The position numbers were made by a program, and so were the translations under genes. A DNA stretch of 7,742 nucleotides from Demequinaceae bacterium UBA4004. GTDB lineage: Bacteria > Actinomycetota > Actinomycetes > Actinomycetales > Demequinaceae. Position 1 is the stretch's first letter, and every line of letters begins with the position of its first letter. Shown piece after piece: positions 1 through 6,329 of the stretch. The stretch covers positions 3,112 to 10,853 of the forward strand of contig DGBM01000003.1 in NCBI GenBank assembly GCA_002384765.1. Reading direction: 5' to 3'. The notes below the pieces were generated by a model. That model saw only the letters and a program-made list of their open reading frames with translations, did no database searches and had not been told where the DNA came from.

Positions 1-275
1 TCGCGGCGCACGGCCGCCAGCTTGCCGCGGTTGAGGCTGCGGAGGTCGAGTCCGGCCACCTCGACAGTTCCCGACGTGGGCGTGAGGAGTGCACCCGCGA
101 CGGCAAGCAGTGTCGACTTGCCCGAACCAGAGGTCCCCATGACGGCCACCATCTCGCCGCTCGTGACGTCGAGGCTCACCTGATCCAAGGCGTGGATGAC
201 GCTGTCGCCTGAAGGATAGGTCTTGGTCACCTCGCGCAGGCGCAGCGCGGGTCCCGATGCCGTGGAACTGCTCAT
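1..275 (-). CDS. ABC transporter ATP-binding protein, exporter (MacB/LolD-like) type, 3' part beyond the window
   Basis: This is the first 91 residues of an ATPase that would power an ABC transporter at the cytoplasmic face of the membrane. The frame opens with ATG at 275 and stays open to base 1. The N-terminus has the usual beta-strand and A-loop region (VTKTYPSG, Tyr20), then a full Walker A GTSGSGKST at residues 47-55, followed by LLAVAGALLTPTSGTV. That pattern is typical of MacB/LolD/FtsE-like ATPases that pair with FtsX-type permeases. Q-loop, signature and Walker B lie outside the window, so subfamily and substrate cannot be fixed. The start overlaps the padR stop by 4 bp (ATGA), with GGAGG about 7 nt upstream inside padR, indicating translational coupling. 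A permease gene is expected further left. PadR-ABC exporter pairs often respond to drugs or peptides; that role here is inference. Confidence 0.9.
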   Translation of the reverse strand, partial: MSSSTASGPALRLREVTKTYPSGDSVIHALDQVSLDVTSGEMVAVMGTSGSGKSTLLAVAGALLTPTSGTVEVAGLDLRSLNRGKLAAVRR

Positions 276-853
276 CGCGTGGCCTCCTCAGGTGCCTCGA
301 CGGGAGCGGGCGCGAAGCGAGGGTTGCGAGTCCCGGTGGCCTTCGCGCCTTGGGAGAGCCGCGACTCGGTGTGGTCGAGCCAGCGCACCTCTGCCTCGGC
401 GCGGAAGATCATGGCGTCGGCCACCAGCTCCCACGCATCGCCCCTATCAGCGGAGGCGCGCTTGGTACGCGTCAAGTCCTGGAGCGTGGACATTGTCGCC
501 TTGCGCTGCGCCTGGATGACGGCGCGGACGTCCACGCCGGGGCTGGTGGCCGCGAGCGTGACCTTGAGCGCGACATCGTCCCTGCTGGGGCCTGTCGACC
601 CAGTGGGCGTGACCCACCAGTCCTCGGCCTCTGCGCGGCCCGCGTCGGTGAGCGAGTAGAACACCTGGCGGTCGGCGTCGGCCTCGTGGCGCTCCACCAT
701 CCCGTCGCGCTCAAGCCGATCCAGGGTGGTGTACACCTGGCCGATGTTGAGGGGCCATGCCCCGCCGGTGCGCTCTTCAAAACCGGCGCGCAATTCGTAG
801 CCATACTGCTCCCCCTCGACGAGCAGCGCGAGCAACGCATTCTTGACCGACAT
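272..853 (-). CDS. PadR-family transcriptional regulator
   Basis: Predicted cytoplasmic DNA-binding repressor of 193 residues. Residues 1-75 form the PadR winged helix: MSVKNALLALL, then the GYELRAGFEERTG helix, then LNIGQVYTTLDRLERDGMV as recognition helix, and the wing around RQVFYSLTDAGRAEAEDW. Residues ~85-165 look like the PadR C-terminal (Vir_C-like) helical dimerisation/effector domain. The last ~25 residues are an Ala/Pro/Glu-rich tail. The frame is open upstream to 928, but ATG at 853 is chosen because PadR proteins begin exactly at this motif, a purine-rich SD (GGGGGAGGGG, 856-865) sits just upstream, and the extension would cover the promoter and operator. It is first in an operon with the ABC ATPase gene. 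The inverted repeat over its -10 suggests it represses itself and the transporter until a ligand binds; the ligand is unknown. Confidence 0.93.
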   Translation of the reverse strand: MSVKNALLALLVEGEQYGYELRAGFEERTGGAWPLNIGQVYTTLDRLERDGMVERHEADADRQVFYSLTDAGRAEAEDWWVTPTGSTGPSRDDVALKVTLAATSPGVDVRAVIQAQRKATMSTLQDLTRTKRASADRGDAWELVADAMIFRAEAEVRWLDHTESRLSQGAKATGTRNPRFAPAPVEAPEEATR

Positions 854-872
854 GGCCCCTCCCCCACCTAGG

Positions 873-896
873 TACTCAGTCTCTGCATACTGAGTA
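873..896. promoter_or_regulatory. Probable PadR operator: perfect 8-8-8 inverted repeat
   Basis: TACTCAGT (873-880) and ACTGAGTA (889-896) are exact reverse complements separated by 8 bp. The repeat covers most of the padR -10 element and the predicted transcription start. PadR proteins bind dyads with short half-sites and an ~8-bp spacer (classic form ATGT-N8-ACAT), so geometry and position both fit autorepression. The half-site sequence differs from the classic one, so the assignment to this PadR is inference. Confidence 0.75.
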
Positions 897-921
897 TGGT
901 GCGGGCGCGTGGCCGTGTCAA
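893..921 (-). promoter_or_regulatory. Sigma-70-type promoter of the padR-ABC operon
   Basis: On the minus strand a consensus -35 TTGACA (921-916) is followed after 17 bp by CATACT (898-893), 4 of 6 matches to TATAAT. Transcription would begin near 886, giving a leader of ~33 nt that contains the padR Shine-Dalgarno. The -10 overlaps the inverted-repeat operator, so repressor binding would block RNA polymerase. The promoter occupies the 110-bp gap between padR and the DUF1232 gene. Confidence 0.75.
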
Positions 922-963
922 GAACCATCCGCGATGGGTCAGGTCAGCCCGTGGCGTTCGGCG

Positions 964-1215
964 TCAGCGGACCTCGATCGAGCCGTCCCGCAACGACTCT
1001 TCCCACTGACCCTTCTCGCGCGCAGCGAGGATCGACATGACGCCCCACAGTCCCAGGTCGTCGATGTAGCCGATGAACGGCAGAAACAGTTCCGGGATCA
1101 CGTCGATGGGCGACACCACGTAGACGAGGGCGCCGATCGCGGCAACCCACGACATCGGCGACAGCGTCCAGTCGCCCCTCAGCACCGCCTTGAGGAACTT
1201 GCCCCACATGCGCAT
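964..1215 (-). CDS. DUF1232 (YkvA-like) small membrane protein
   Basis: Small protein of 83 residues with the DUF1232/YkvA signature: a hydrophobic stretch (residues ~22-35) running into YVVSPIDVIPELFLPFIGY and then DDLGL (residues 52-56), followed by a second hydrophobic segment GLWGVMSILAA. The conserved P-x-D-x-I-P and G-x-x-DD positions are intact. Members are thought to be membrane-associated; no biochemical function is established. ATG at 1215 is chosen because GAAGGG (1223-1228) lies 7 nt upstream. An in-frame GTG at 1221 would give 85 residues but leaves only 1 nt to that SD. The gene starts 39 bp after the carbonic anhydrase stop on the same strand, so the two are probably cotranscribed. 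It is followed by the padR promoter region, where no strong terminator is visible. Confidence 0.85.
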   Translation of the reverse strand: MRMWGKFLKAVLRGDWTLSPMSWVAAIGALVYVVSPIDVIPELFLPFIGYIDDLGLWGVMSILAAREKGQWEESLRDGSIEVR

Positions 1216-1222
1216 GGTCACG

Positions 1223-1228
1223 CCCTTC
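1223..1228 (-). promoter_or_regulatory. Shine-Dalgarno that decides the DUF1232 start
   Basis: GAAGGG on the minus strand lies 7 nt before ATG at 1215 but only 1 nt before the in-frame GTG at 1221. It therefore favours the shorter, 83-residue protein. Confidence 0.5.
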
Positions 1229-1254
1229 GTTTTGGTCTCAGGAGAGGGGCAGCC

Positions 1255-1743
1255 CTACACGACCTCGCGCAGCTTCCCGGAGTGCACGTCGAACACGAAG
1301 CCGCGCACTTGAGTTGCGTCCACCAGGAACGGGCAGCGTTGCAGACGCGCCATCGACTGGCGCAGGTCCGCATCCAGGTCCTTGAACGACTCGGGGCTCC
1401 AGGTGGGCTTGAGGCCGGTCTCGTCCAGGAGTTCGTTGCGTAGCTCGTCGTCGGTGAACGTCAGGGCGCCGCAGTCGGTGTGATGGATGAGGATGATCTC
1501 GCGCGTGCCCAACTTGCGCTGAGAGATGGTCAGCGATCGGATCACGTCGTCCGTGACCACGCCGCCCGCGTTCCTGATAACGTGCGCGTCACCAATGTTG
1601 AGGCCAAGCATCGCGAACGTGTCGAGCCGCGAGTCCATGCAGGCCACCACCGCGAGGTGGCGCTTCGGAGCAAGGGGACGGTCGGGGATGTACTCGGCTG
1701 CGTAGGCCGCGTTGTACTCGAGGAGCTCGTCGGTGATTCCCAT
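1255..1743 (-). CDS. Beta-class carbonic anhydrase (Rv1284-like)
   Basis: Zinc enzyme that interconverts CO2 and bicarbonate in the cytoplasm; 162 residues, matching the ~163 of the mycobacterial Rv1284 type. Zinc ligands are visible as Cys35 (ACMDSR), His88 and Cys91 (HHTDCG), and the catalytic Asp37-Arg39 pair is present. The core RNAGGVVTDDVIRSL, the LGTREIILIHHTDCG stretch and the C-terminal RGFVFDV-GKL segment all follow that subfamily closely. The frame is open upstream to 1908, but ATG at 1743 matches the family N-terminus; the extension would cross the divergent intergenic region and overlap the dehydrogenase remnant. No Shine-Dalgarno precedes the start, while a TANNNT element ends 7 nt before it, so the mRNA may be leaderless. 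It is probably cotranscribed with the DUF1232 gene. Likely roles are bicarbonate supply for carboxylases and pH balance; no active-site loss is seen. Confidence 0.96.
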   Translation of the reverse strand: MGITDELLEYNAAYAAEYIPDRPLAPKRHLAVVACMDSRLDTFAMLGLNIGDAHVIRNAGGVVTDDVIRSLTISQRKLGTREIILIHHTDCGALTFTDDELRNELLDETGLKPTWSPESFKDLDADLRQSMARLQRCPFLVDATQVRGFVFDVHSGKLREVV

Positions 1744-1750
1744 GGGCCAT

Positions 1751-1756
1751 ACGCTA
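1751..1756 (-). promoter_or_regulatory. Candidate -10 of a leaderless carbonic anhydrase mRNA
   Basis: TAGCGT on the minus strand fits the actinobacterial TANNNT -10 pattern and ends 7 nt before the ATG at 1743, which would place the transcript start at or next to that ATG. There is no SD before this ATG. I see no good -35 at normal spacing, so the call is weak. Confidence 0.35.
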
Positions 1757-1815
1757 ACCCGTGCCACCGCAATAGCGCAGCCCAACGCACACGTTGTGAC
1801 ACACAAGAAGGCCTC

Positions 1816-2178
1816 ATGGCACGCATCTTCGTGACGGGATCCACCCGCGGCATCGGCGCAGAGACGGCTCTGCAGCTGATCGAACTCGGACACGAGGTGG
1901 TGGTTCACGCACGGAACTCCGGCCGGGAGCAGGAGGCCCGCGCCAGCTTTCCCGACGCGCGCGGCGTGGATCCCGGATGCATCAGGACCGACATGGGCGG
2001 GCCAACCGCGCCGGACCCCGTCGAGCTGGGCGCCGAGACCCAGGCGTGGCTCGCGACCTCAGACGACGACGAGACCACGATGCCCCGCCGAACCGCCTCC
2101 GCACGCGCGGTTCGACGAGGCATCGCCGTCGGGCACACCGCGGGGAGTATGCCCGATCGGAGACGTCTTGCTACTTAG
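1816..2178 (+). pseudogene. Remnant of a short-chain dehydrogenase/reductase, middle and C-terminus missing
   Basis: The 120-residue open frame starts with a clear SDR nucleotide-binding N-terminus (MARIFVTGSTRGIG, TGxxxGxG at residues 7-14; strand HEVVVHARN). At about residue 50 (near 1966) it jumps straight to a typical SDR C-terminal segment, VDPGCIRTDMGG-AP, then the GAETQAWLATSDD helix region. The ~120 residues that should lie between are absent, including the NAG motif, the catalytic Ser and the YxxxK pair. After residue 85 (2070) similarity to SDRs ends and the tail is low-complexity and Arg-rich. SDRs of this kind are usually ~230-250 residues. AGAAGG just before the ATG shows the original start survives. 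The frame's stop overlaps the convergent mmsB stop by 8 bp. It cannot be an active dehydrogenase; a surviving short product is possible but unsupported. Confidence 0.75.
2078..2125. terminator. Imperfect 19-bp stem-loop downstream of mmsB, possible terminator
   Basis: Arms 2078-2096 and 2107-2125 pair at 17 of 19 positions around a 10-nt loop; the two mismatches are C-A at 2085/2118 and 2088/2115. It begins 45 bp beyond the mmsB stop in the transcription direction, where the importer operon should end, and within the non-homologous tail of the SDR remnant. There is no U-tract on either strand, so if it terminates it is a non-canonical hairpin of the sort proposed for high-GC actinobacteria. 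It could instead be a scar of a lost mobile element. Confidence 0.45.
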
Positions 2179-3349
2179 TGCCGGCCCGTCGCTTGTTGTA
2201 GACGTCGAACGCCACCGCGAGCAGCAACACGAGGCCCTTGACCATCTGCTGTTCGGGAAGGCCCAAGCTCATGAGCGACATGCCGTTGGACAGCACGGCC
2301 ATGATCAAACCACCGATCATGGCGCCAGTCACCCGGCCCACACCACCTGTCACGGCGGCACCGCCAATGAACGACGCGGCAATCGCGTCGAGCTCGAAAA
2401 GGTTACCTGCGGCCGGCTGAGCAGAGTTGGTGCGTGCCGAGTACAGGATTCCGGCCACACCCGCCAAGAAGCCCATGTTGAGCATGATGCCGAAGTTGAC
2501 CCACTTGACCTTGACGCCAGACAGCGTCGCCGCGGTCAGGTTGCCGCCGATCGCGTACACGTGGCGACCGAACACCGTGCGCGTCGTCACGACGGTGTAG
2601 ATCATGATCAGCACTCCGAGAATGATGAGCACGTAGGGAAGCCCGCGCTCGTTCGCAAGCTGCCAGGCGAAGGCCATCACCACGGCGGCGACCACGATGA
2701 TCTTGAGAACGAACAGCGTGATCGACTCGACGGACTGGTTGTATGCGACGCGCGCCCGACGGCTGCGGAACGAATTGAAGGCGTAGCCCACCACAGCGAA
2801 CGCAAAGATCAGGATGGTGAACAGGTCGTACCCGTTGCCACCCAACCATCCGTTGGCGAATCCATTTCCGATGTCTTGATACGCCTTGGGGAACGGCGAC
2901 AGGGAAATCGAGCCGAGGACAAACCACGTTGCACCGCGGAACAGCAGCATGCCGGCCAGCGTGGTGATGAACGCCGGGATACCCACGAAGGCCACCCAGA
3001 AGCCCTGCCAGGCACCCACCAGCAGCCCAATCACGATGCCGACGACCACGCCGACGCCCCACGGCATCCCTTCCTTGATGACCAAGATTCCGGACACGGC
3101 GCTCGACAGAGCCGCCACCGATCCCACCGACAAGTCGATATGACCGCCGATAATGACGATCACCATGCCGATGGCGAGCACCAGGATGTACGAGTACTGC
3201 AAGACGATGTTGGTGAGGTTGCCGGGGCTGAGGAGAGTGCCGTCGGTCAACCCGGTGAAGAGCAGCACGATCGCGACGAACGCGATGAAGATGCCGCTTT
3301 GGCGCAGGTTGCGCAGGAAGAGATCTTTGAGGTTGGCCGTGCCTATCAT
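2171..3349 (-). CDS. mmsB: Monosaccharide ABC transporter permease (MmsB/GguB type)
   Basis: Integral membrane subunit of 392 residues that forms the sugar channel together with the MmsA ATPase. The sequence is hydrophobic almost throughout, with roughly ten membrane segments starting near residue 19 ([12 protein letters not shown]). The family signature [10 protein letters not shown] is at residues 68-77. The cytoplasmic coupling region ([19 protein letters not shown]) and the C-terminal half-repeat ([22 protein letters not shown]) are both recognisable. Length equals the XylH/GguB norm, and the C-terminus ends naturally in [13 protein letters not shown] at 3349 overlaps the mmsA TGA by 4 bp (ATGA), implying coupled translation; a longer open frame to 3496 would lie inside mmsA and is not used. 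It is the last gene of the chvE-mmsA-mmsB operon. The symbol gguB is used for the same family in Agrobacterium. Confidence 0.95.
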   Translation of the reverse strand: MIGTANLKDLFLRNLRQSGIFIAFVAIVLLFTGLTDGTLLSPGNLTNIVLQYSYILVLAIGMVIVIIGGHIDLSVGSVAALSSAVSGILVIKEGMPWGVGVVVGIVIGLLVGAWQGFWVAFVGIPAFITTLAGMLLFRGATWFVLGSISLSPFPKAYQDIGNGFANGWLGGNGYDLFTILIFAFAVVGYAFNSFRSRRARVAYNQSVESITLFVLKIIVVAAVVMAFAWQLANERGLPYVLIILGVLIMIYTVVTTRTVFGRHVYAIGGNLTAATLSGVKVKWVNFGIMLNMGFLAGVAGILYSARTNSAQPAAGNLFELDAIAASFIGGAAVTGGVGRVTGAMIGGLIMAVLSNGMSLMSLGLPEQQMVKGLVLLLAVAFDVYNKRRAGTK

Positions 3350-4917
3350 GACTGCGCCTGTTCCATTTCCTCGGTGCCTCCATTGGCCGCCGAACGTTCT
3401 TGGGTCATGAGTTTCATCAAGCCTTCTTGGGTGGCGTCGGCTACGTCGACGACGCCGGTGATTCGACCAAAGGCGAGCGTGTAGATGCGGTCGCACGTTC
3501 CCAGCAGTTCGGGCAGCTCCGACGAGATCACGATGACCGCCTTGCCTTCCGCCGCGAGCCGGTTCACGATCGTGAAGATCTCGAACTTGGCACCCACGTC
3601 GATGCCGCGAGTCGGCTCATCAAGGAAGACCACATCCGCGTCGGTGTAGATCCACTTGGACAGCACCACCTTCTGCTGGTTGCCGCCAGAGAGGTTGTTG
3701 ACCGCCTGCATCACCGTGGGCGTCTTGATGTTCATCGAGGAGCGATACTCCTCTGCGACCTTCAGTTCCTCGTTGCCGTTCACAAACCCATTGCTGGTGA
3801 GCTTGAAGAGGGCCGCCGCCGAGATGTTGCGACGCACGTTGTCGATGAGGTTGAGTCCGTACTTCTTGCGGTCCTCGGTCGCGTAGGCGATGCCCGCCTC
3901 GATCGCGTCCGACACGGTGCGCAAGTGCAGCTCCTTGCCGTTCTTGATGATCGTTCCCGAGTGCGCACGGCCGTACGCCCGCCCGAAGAGGCTCATGGCC
4001 AGTTCGGTCCGGCCCGCGCCCATCAGGCCGGCAATGCCAACCACCTCACCTGCCCTGACAAAGAACGAGGCGTCCTCAATGACGATGCGGTCGTGCTGGG
4101 TGGGGTGACCCACCGTCCAATTCTCCACACGGAAGACCTCTTCACCGGGGTGGTGGTCGTGCTCCGGGTATCGGTGTTCGAGGTCTCGACCCACCATGCC
4201 GCGAATGATGCGGTCCTGGTTGACGTCCGCGTCGGACATGTCAAGCGCTTCGATCGTCTTGCCATCGCGAATCACGGTGGTGGTGTCGGCAATCGACTCG
4301 ATCTCGTTGAGCTTGTGAGAAATCATGATCGACGTAATGCCGCGCTCCTTGAGCTTGCGCAACAAGTCGAGCAGGTGTGCCGAGTCGGTGTCGTTGAGCG
4401 CTGCGGTGGGCTCGTCAAGAATGAGGAGCTTCACCTCCTTCGAGAGCGCCTTGGCGATCTCGATGAGCTGCTGCTTGCCGACGCCGAGCTGGCTGACGGG
4501 GGTCATGGGGTTCTCGTGCAATCCGACCTGGTTCATCAGTTCGGTGGCCTCGTGGTTGGCGCGGTTCCAGTCGATAAGACCAGAGCGGCCGCGGCGTTCA
4601 TTGCCGAGGAAGATGTTCTCCGCCACTGTGAGGTGCGGCACCAGAGCGAGTTCTTGGTGAATGATGACGACTCCCGCGTGCTCGGAGTCATTGATCGAGT
4701 GGAAGCGAGCAATCTCGCCTTCAAACACGATGTCTCCGGTGTATGAGCCGTAGGGGTACACACCCGAGAGCACCTTCATCAGCGTGGACTTGCCAGCGCC
4801 GTTCTCGCCACAGATGGCGTGAATCTCACCTTGCTCGACTGTCAGGCTGACTTCATCCAGCGCCTTGACGCCGGGGAACTCCTTGGTGATGCTCTGCATC
4901 TGCAGGATCGTGGACAC
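3346..4917 (-). CDS. mmsA: Monosaccharide ABC transporter ATP-binding protein, two fused nucleotide-binding domains (MmsA/GguA type)
   Basis: Cytoplasmic ATPase of 523 residues that drives sugar uptake through MmsB. Domain 1 has Walker [10 protein letters not shown] (37-45), Q-loop Gln88 ([10 protein letters not shown]), signature LGVGKQQL (from 144) and Walker B LLILDEPT (164-171). Domain 2 has a degenerate P-loop GLMGAGRTE (297-305) with Arg303 in place of the catalytic Lys, a canonical signature [14 protein letters not shown] (from 409) and Walker [13 protein letters not shown] (429-440). One degenerate P-loop and the GVGKQQ signature in domain 1 are normal for the GguA/XylG class, so this is not a defect. 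The start is GTG at 4917, set by GGAGGT 6 nt upstream; the frame is open to 5103 but that extension would cross the hairpin and the chvE end. It lies 100 bp after chvE and overlaps mmsB by 4 bp. Confidence 0.96.
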   Translation of the reverse strand: MSTILQMQSITKEFPGVKALDEVSLTVEQGEIHAICGENGAGKSTLMKVLSGVYPYGSYTGDIVFEGEIARFHSINDSEHAGVVIIHQELALVPHLTVAENIFLGNERRGRSGLIDWNRANHEATELMNQVGLHENPMTPVSQLGVGKQQLIEIAKALSKEVKLLILDEPTAALNDTDSAHLLDLLRKLKERGITSIMISHKLNEIESIADTTTVIRDGKTIEALDMSDADVNQDRIIRGMVGRDLEHRYPEHDHHPGEEVFRVENWTVGHPTQHDRIVIEDASFFVRAGEVVGIAGLMGAGRTELAMSLFGRAYGRAHSGTIIKNGKELHLRTVSDAIEAGIAYATEDRKKYGLNLIDNVRRNISAAALFKLTSNGFVNGNEELKVAEEYRSSMNIKTPTVMQAVNNLSGGNQQKVVLSKWIYTDADVVFLDEPTRGIDVGAKFEIFTIVNRLAAEGKAVIVISSELPELLGTCDRIYTLAFGRITGVVDVADATQEGLMKLMTQERSAANGGTEEMEQAQS

Positions 4918-4923
4918 GCGCCT

Positions 4924-4929
4924 ACCTCC
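4924..4929 (-). promoter_or_regulatory. Shine-Dalgarno that decides the mmsA GTG start
   Basis: GGAGGT on the minus strand is followed by 6 nt and then GTG at 4917. It fixes a non-ATG start and excludes the 62-residue N-terminal extension that the open frame would allow. Confidence 0.8.
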
Positions 4930-4962
4930 GTTGGTCGGTTCGTGGGTTCGTGCCGTGTCCCA

Positions 4963-4995
4963 GGTGGTGCCGGGCGGGTTGCGCCCGGCACCACC
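4963..4995 (-). promoter_or_regulatory. Perfect 14-bp intercistronic hairpin between chvE and mmsA
   Basis: Arms 4963-4976 and 4982-4995 are exact reverse complements (minus strand GGTGGTGCCGGGCG / CGCCCGGCACCACC) with a 5-nt loop. It begins 22 nt after the chvE stop and ends 33 nt before the mmsA SD. No U-tract follows. Stem-loops directly after binding-protein genes in ABC operons are known to protect the upstream message from 3' exonucleases, or to cause partial termination, so that binding protein exceeds ATPase and permease (malE is the classic case). Which of the two applies here cannot be read from sequence. Confidence 0.75.
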
Positions 4996-5017
4996 ATGGG
5001 TGCGGCGGGGGTGGTTA

Positions 5018-6175
5018 CTAGCCTGCCACGCCTGAGGCGACCTCGTCGGCCGTCCAGTATCCGGAGTCAACCAGCAGCGACGTGATGTTGTCTGCGTAGA
5101 CAATGTCCGACTCGAGCAGGAACGAGGGAACGACCTTCACGCCGTTGTCGTACGTGGTCGTGTCATTCGCCGTGGGCGCTCCACCGGTGAGGAACTCCTC
5201 GGTGGCGGTCACTGCCTGAGCGGCCAGCTTGCGGGTGTCCTTGAAGATCGACGCAAACTGCACGTCGTCCGCAATGAGCTTGACCGAAGCGATCTCAGCG
5301 TCCTGGCCGGTGACGACCGGGAAACCGGCCGAGACCGTGGCCGGGTAGCCAGCGTTCTGCAGGGCGGTGATGATGCCGCGCGAGAGGCCGTCGTAGGGCG
5401 ACAGCACGCCGTTGACCTTGGTGTCGCCGGAGTAGGACGCCGTCAGCAGGTCTTCCATACGACGCTGAGCGGTTTCCTGCTGCCAGCGCAGGATGGCTGC
5501 CTGCTCGATGTCCGTCTGACCGGAGGGAACCACGAGGGTGCCTGCGTCCAGGTACGGCTGCAGGGTGGCGATGGCACCGTTCCAGAAGAAGAACGCGTTG
5601 TTGTCATCGAGCGAACCTGCGAACAGTTCCACGTTGAACGGACCGGTGGCGGAGCCCTCGGAGCCATCCTGGTTGAGCAGGCCCAAGCCGACGAGCAGCG
5701 ACGTTGCCTGCTGTACGCCCACCTGGTAGTTGTCGAAGGTCACGTAGAAGTCGACGTTGGCGCTTTCGCGGATCAGTCGGTCGTACGCGATGACCTTGAT
5801 GCCCTTGTCGGCGGCGTTCTGCAGCTGAGCGGACAACGCGGTGCCGTCGATGGCGGCCACGATCAGCACGTCAGCGCCGTTCGTGATCATCTGGTCGATC
5901 TGCTGGGTCTGGGTCGGGATGTCGTCGTTGGCAAACTGAAGGTCGACCTTGTAGCCCAGTTCCTGCAATCCGCTTTCGACGGCAGCGCCGTCGGCAATCC
6001 AGCGCTCGGACGTCTGGGTGGGCATGGCCACGCCAATCGTGACGTCCGCGGCGGGCGGTGCACCTGTGTCGGTTGCACTGCTCGTGGTCGTTCCAGCTCC
6101 TCCGCCGGAGCACGCTGCGAGGCCCAATGCAAGGGCGGTTGCAGCTGCGGCACCCATAAGGCGCTTTGCGTTCAT
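5018..6175 (-). CDS. chvE: Monosaccharide-binding lipoprotein of an ABC importer (ChvE family)
   Basis: Extracellular lipid-anchored receptor that binds a monosaccharide and delivers it to MmsB/MmsA; 385 residues. It has a lipoprotein signal: MNAKR, a hydrophobic core, then lipobox LAAC with Cys22 as the lipidation site, followed by a Gly/Ser/Thr-rich linker to ~44. The mature part is a two-lobed Peripla_BP_4 fold, ~45-360, close to Agrobacterium Chv[40 protein letters not shown], the [12 protein letters not shown] motif, [24 protein letters not shown] and [11 protein letters not shown]. ChvE binds several aldoses including L-arabinose and D-galactose. The neighbouring araA points to L-arabinose here, by inference. 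The start at 6175 has a very strong SD (GAGGAGGAG, 6178-6186) only ~4 nt away. It is the first gene of the operon, behind a promoter with a LacI-type operator. Confidence 0.96.
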   Translation of the reverse strand: MNAKRLMGAAAATALALGLAACSGGGAGTTTSSATDTGAPPAADVTIGVAMPTQTSERWIADGAAVESGLQELGYKVDLQFANDDIPTQTQQIDQMITNGADVLIVAAIDGTALSAQLQNAADKGIKVIAYDRLIRESANVDFYVTFDNYQVGVQQATSLLVGLGLLNQDGSEGSATGPFNVELFAGSLDDNNAFFFWNGAIATLQPYLDAGTLVVPSGQTDIEQAAILRWQQETAQRRMEDLLTASYSGDTKVNGVLSPYDGLSRGIITALQNAGYPATVSAGFPVVTGQDAEIASVKLIADDVQFASIFKDTRKLAAQAVTATEEFLTGGAPTANDTTTYDNGVKVVPSFLLESDIVYADNITSLLVDSGYWTADEVASGVAG

Positions 6176-6223
6176 ATCTCCTCCTCGAGATAAACCGCGC
6201 CTGTCAGGAGCGGTAGTGATGCC

Positions 6224-6253
6224 AGTATGTTCACGTTAACATTTCGATGTCAA
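6224..6253 (-). promoter_or_regulatory. Promoter of the chvE-mmsA-mmsB operon
   Basis: Minus-strand TTGACA (6253-6248) is followed after 18 bp by CATACT (6229-6224), predicting a start near 6217 and a ~42-nt leader. The -35 is full consensus and the -10 hexamer is identical to that of the padR promoter. It lies in the 154-bp gap between araA and chvE, so the importer can be transcribed independently of araA. Confidence 0.75.
6227..6242. promoter_or_regulatory. LacI-family-type operator in the chvE promoter spacer
   Basis: The 16-bp ATGTTCACGTTAACAT is a near-perfect palindrome (14 of 16 positions symmetric) with a central ACGT step. That is the shape expected for LacI-family sites, which are even-length and centred on CG. 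It lies between the -35 and -10 and overlaps the -10, so bound repressor would exclude RNA polymerase. An arabinose-responsive LacI-type AraR is the natural candidate given araA next door, but no regulator gene is in the window. Confidence 0.7.
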
Positions 6254-6329
6254 ACCCTATTTGGTCACGATCCGGTTACAACCAGAATCGGGCCGTCCTT
6301 CGACACTCGTCCGACGCCAAGCCTCCGGG

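Noticed and set aside
854..928. 25-residue N-terminal extension of PadR
   Set aside because: This stretch carries the promoter, operator and SD; PadR proteins start at the MSVKNALL-like motif.
925..937. Possible terminator for the DUF1232 gene (CCATC-CGC-GATGG)
   Set aside because: The stem is only 5 bp with a 3-nt loop and a weak TTCTT follow-up; too small to support.
1794..1806. TTGTG-ACA-CACAA dyad before the dehydrogenase remnant
   Set aside because: Only 5-bp arms, no associated promoter elements and a decayed downstream gene; likely chance.
1480..1815. Plus-strand upstream extension of the dehydrogenase frame
   Set aside because: It is antisense to the carbonic anhydrase; the SDR N-terminus and an SD place the original start at 1816.
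1744..1908. 55-residue N-terminal extension of the carbonic anhydrase
   Set aside because: It would cross the divergent intergenic region and overlap the dehydrogenase remnant; residue numbering from ATG 1743 matches the Rv1284 family exactly at Cys35, Asp37, His88 and Cys91.
2168..3484. 438-codon plus-strand open frame opposite mmsB
   Set aside because: It is the antisense shadow of an unmistakable permease: polar, His/Asp/Arg-rich, with no family motif, as expected from third-position GC bias in actinobacteria.
3350..3496. 49-residue N-terminal extension of MmsB
   Set aside because: It is Arg/His-rich, lies within mmsA, and the ATGA overlap start at 3349 matches the family N-terminus.
3400..4746. 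448-codon plus-strand open frame opposite mmsA
   Set aside because: Antisense shadow of the ATPase; no recognisable domain and a composition typical of such artefacts.
4918..5103. 62-residue N-terminal extension of MmsA
   Set aside because: It would translate the intercistronic hairpin and the end of chvE, has no family similarity, and a well-spaced GGAGGT points to GTG at 4917.
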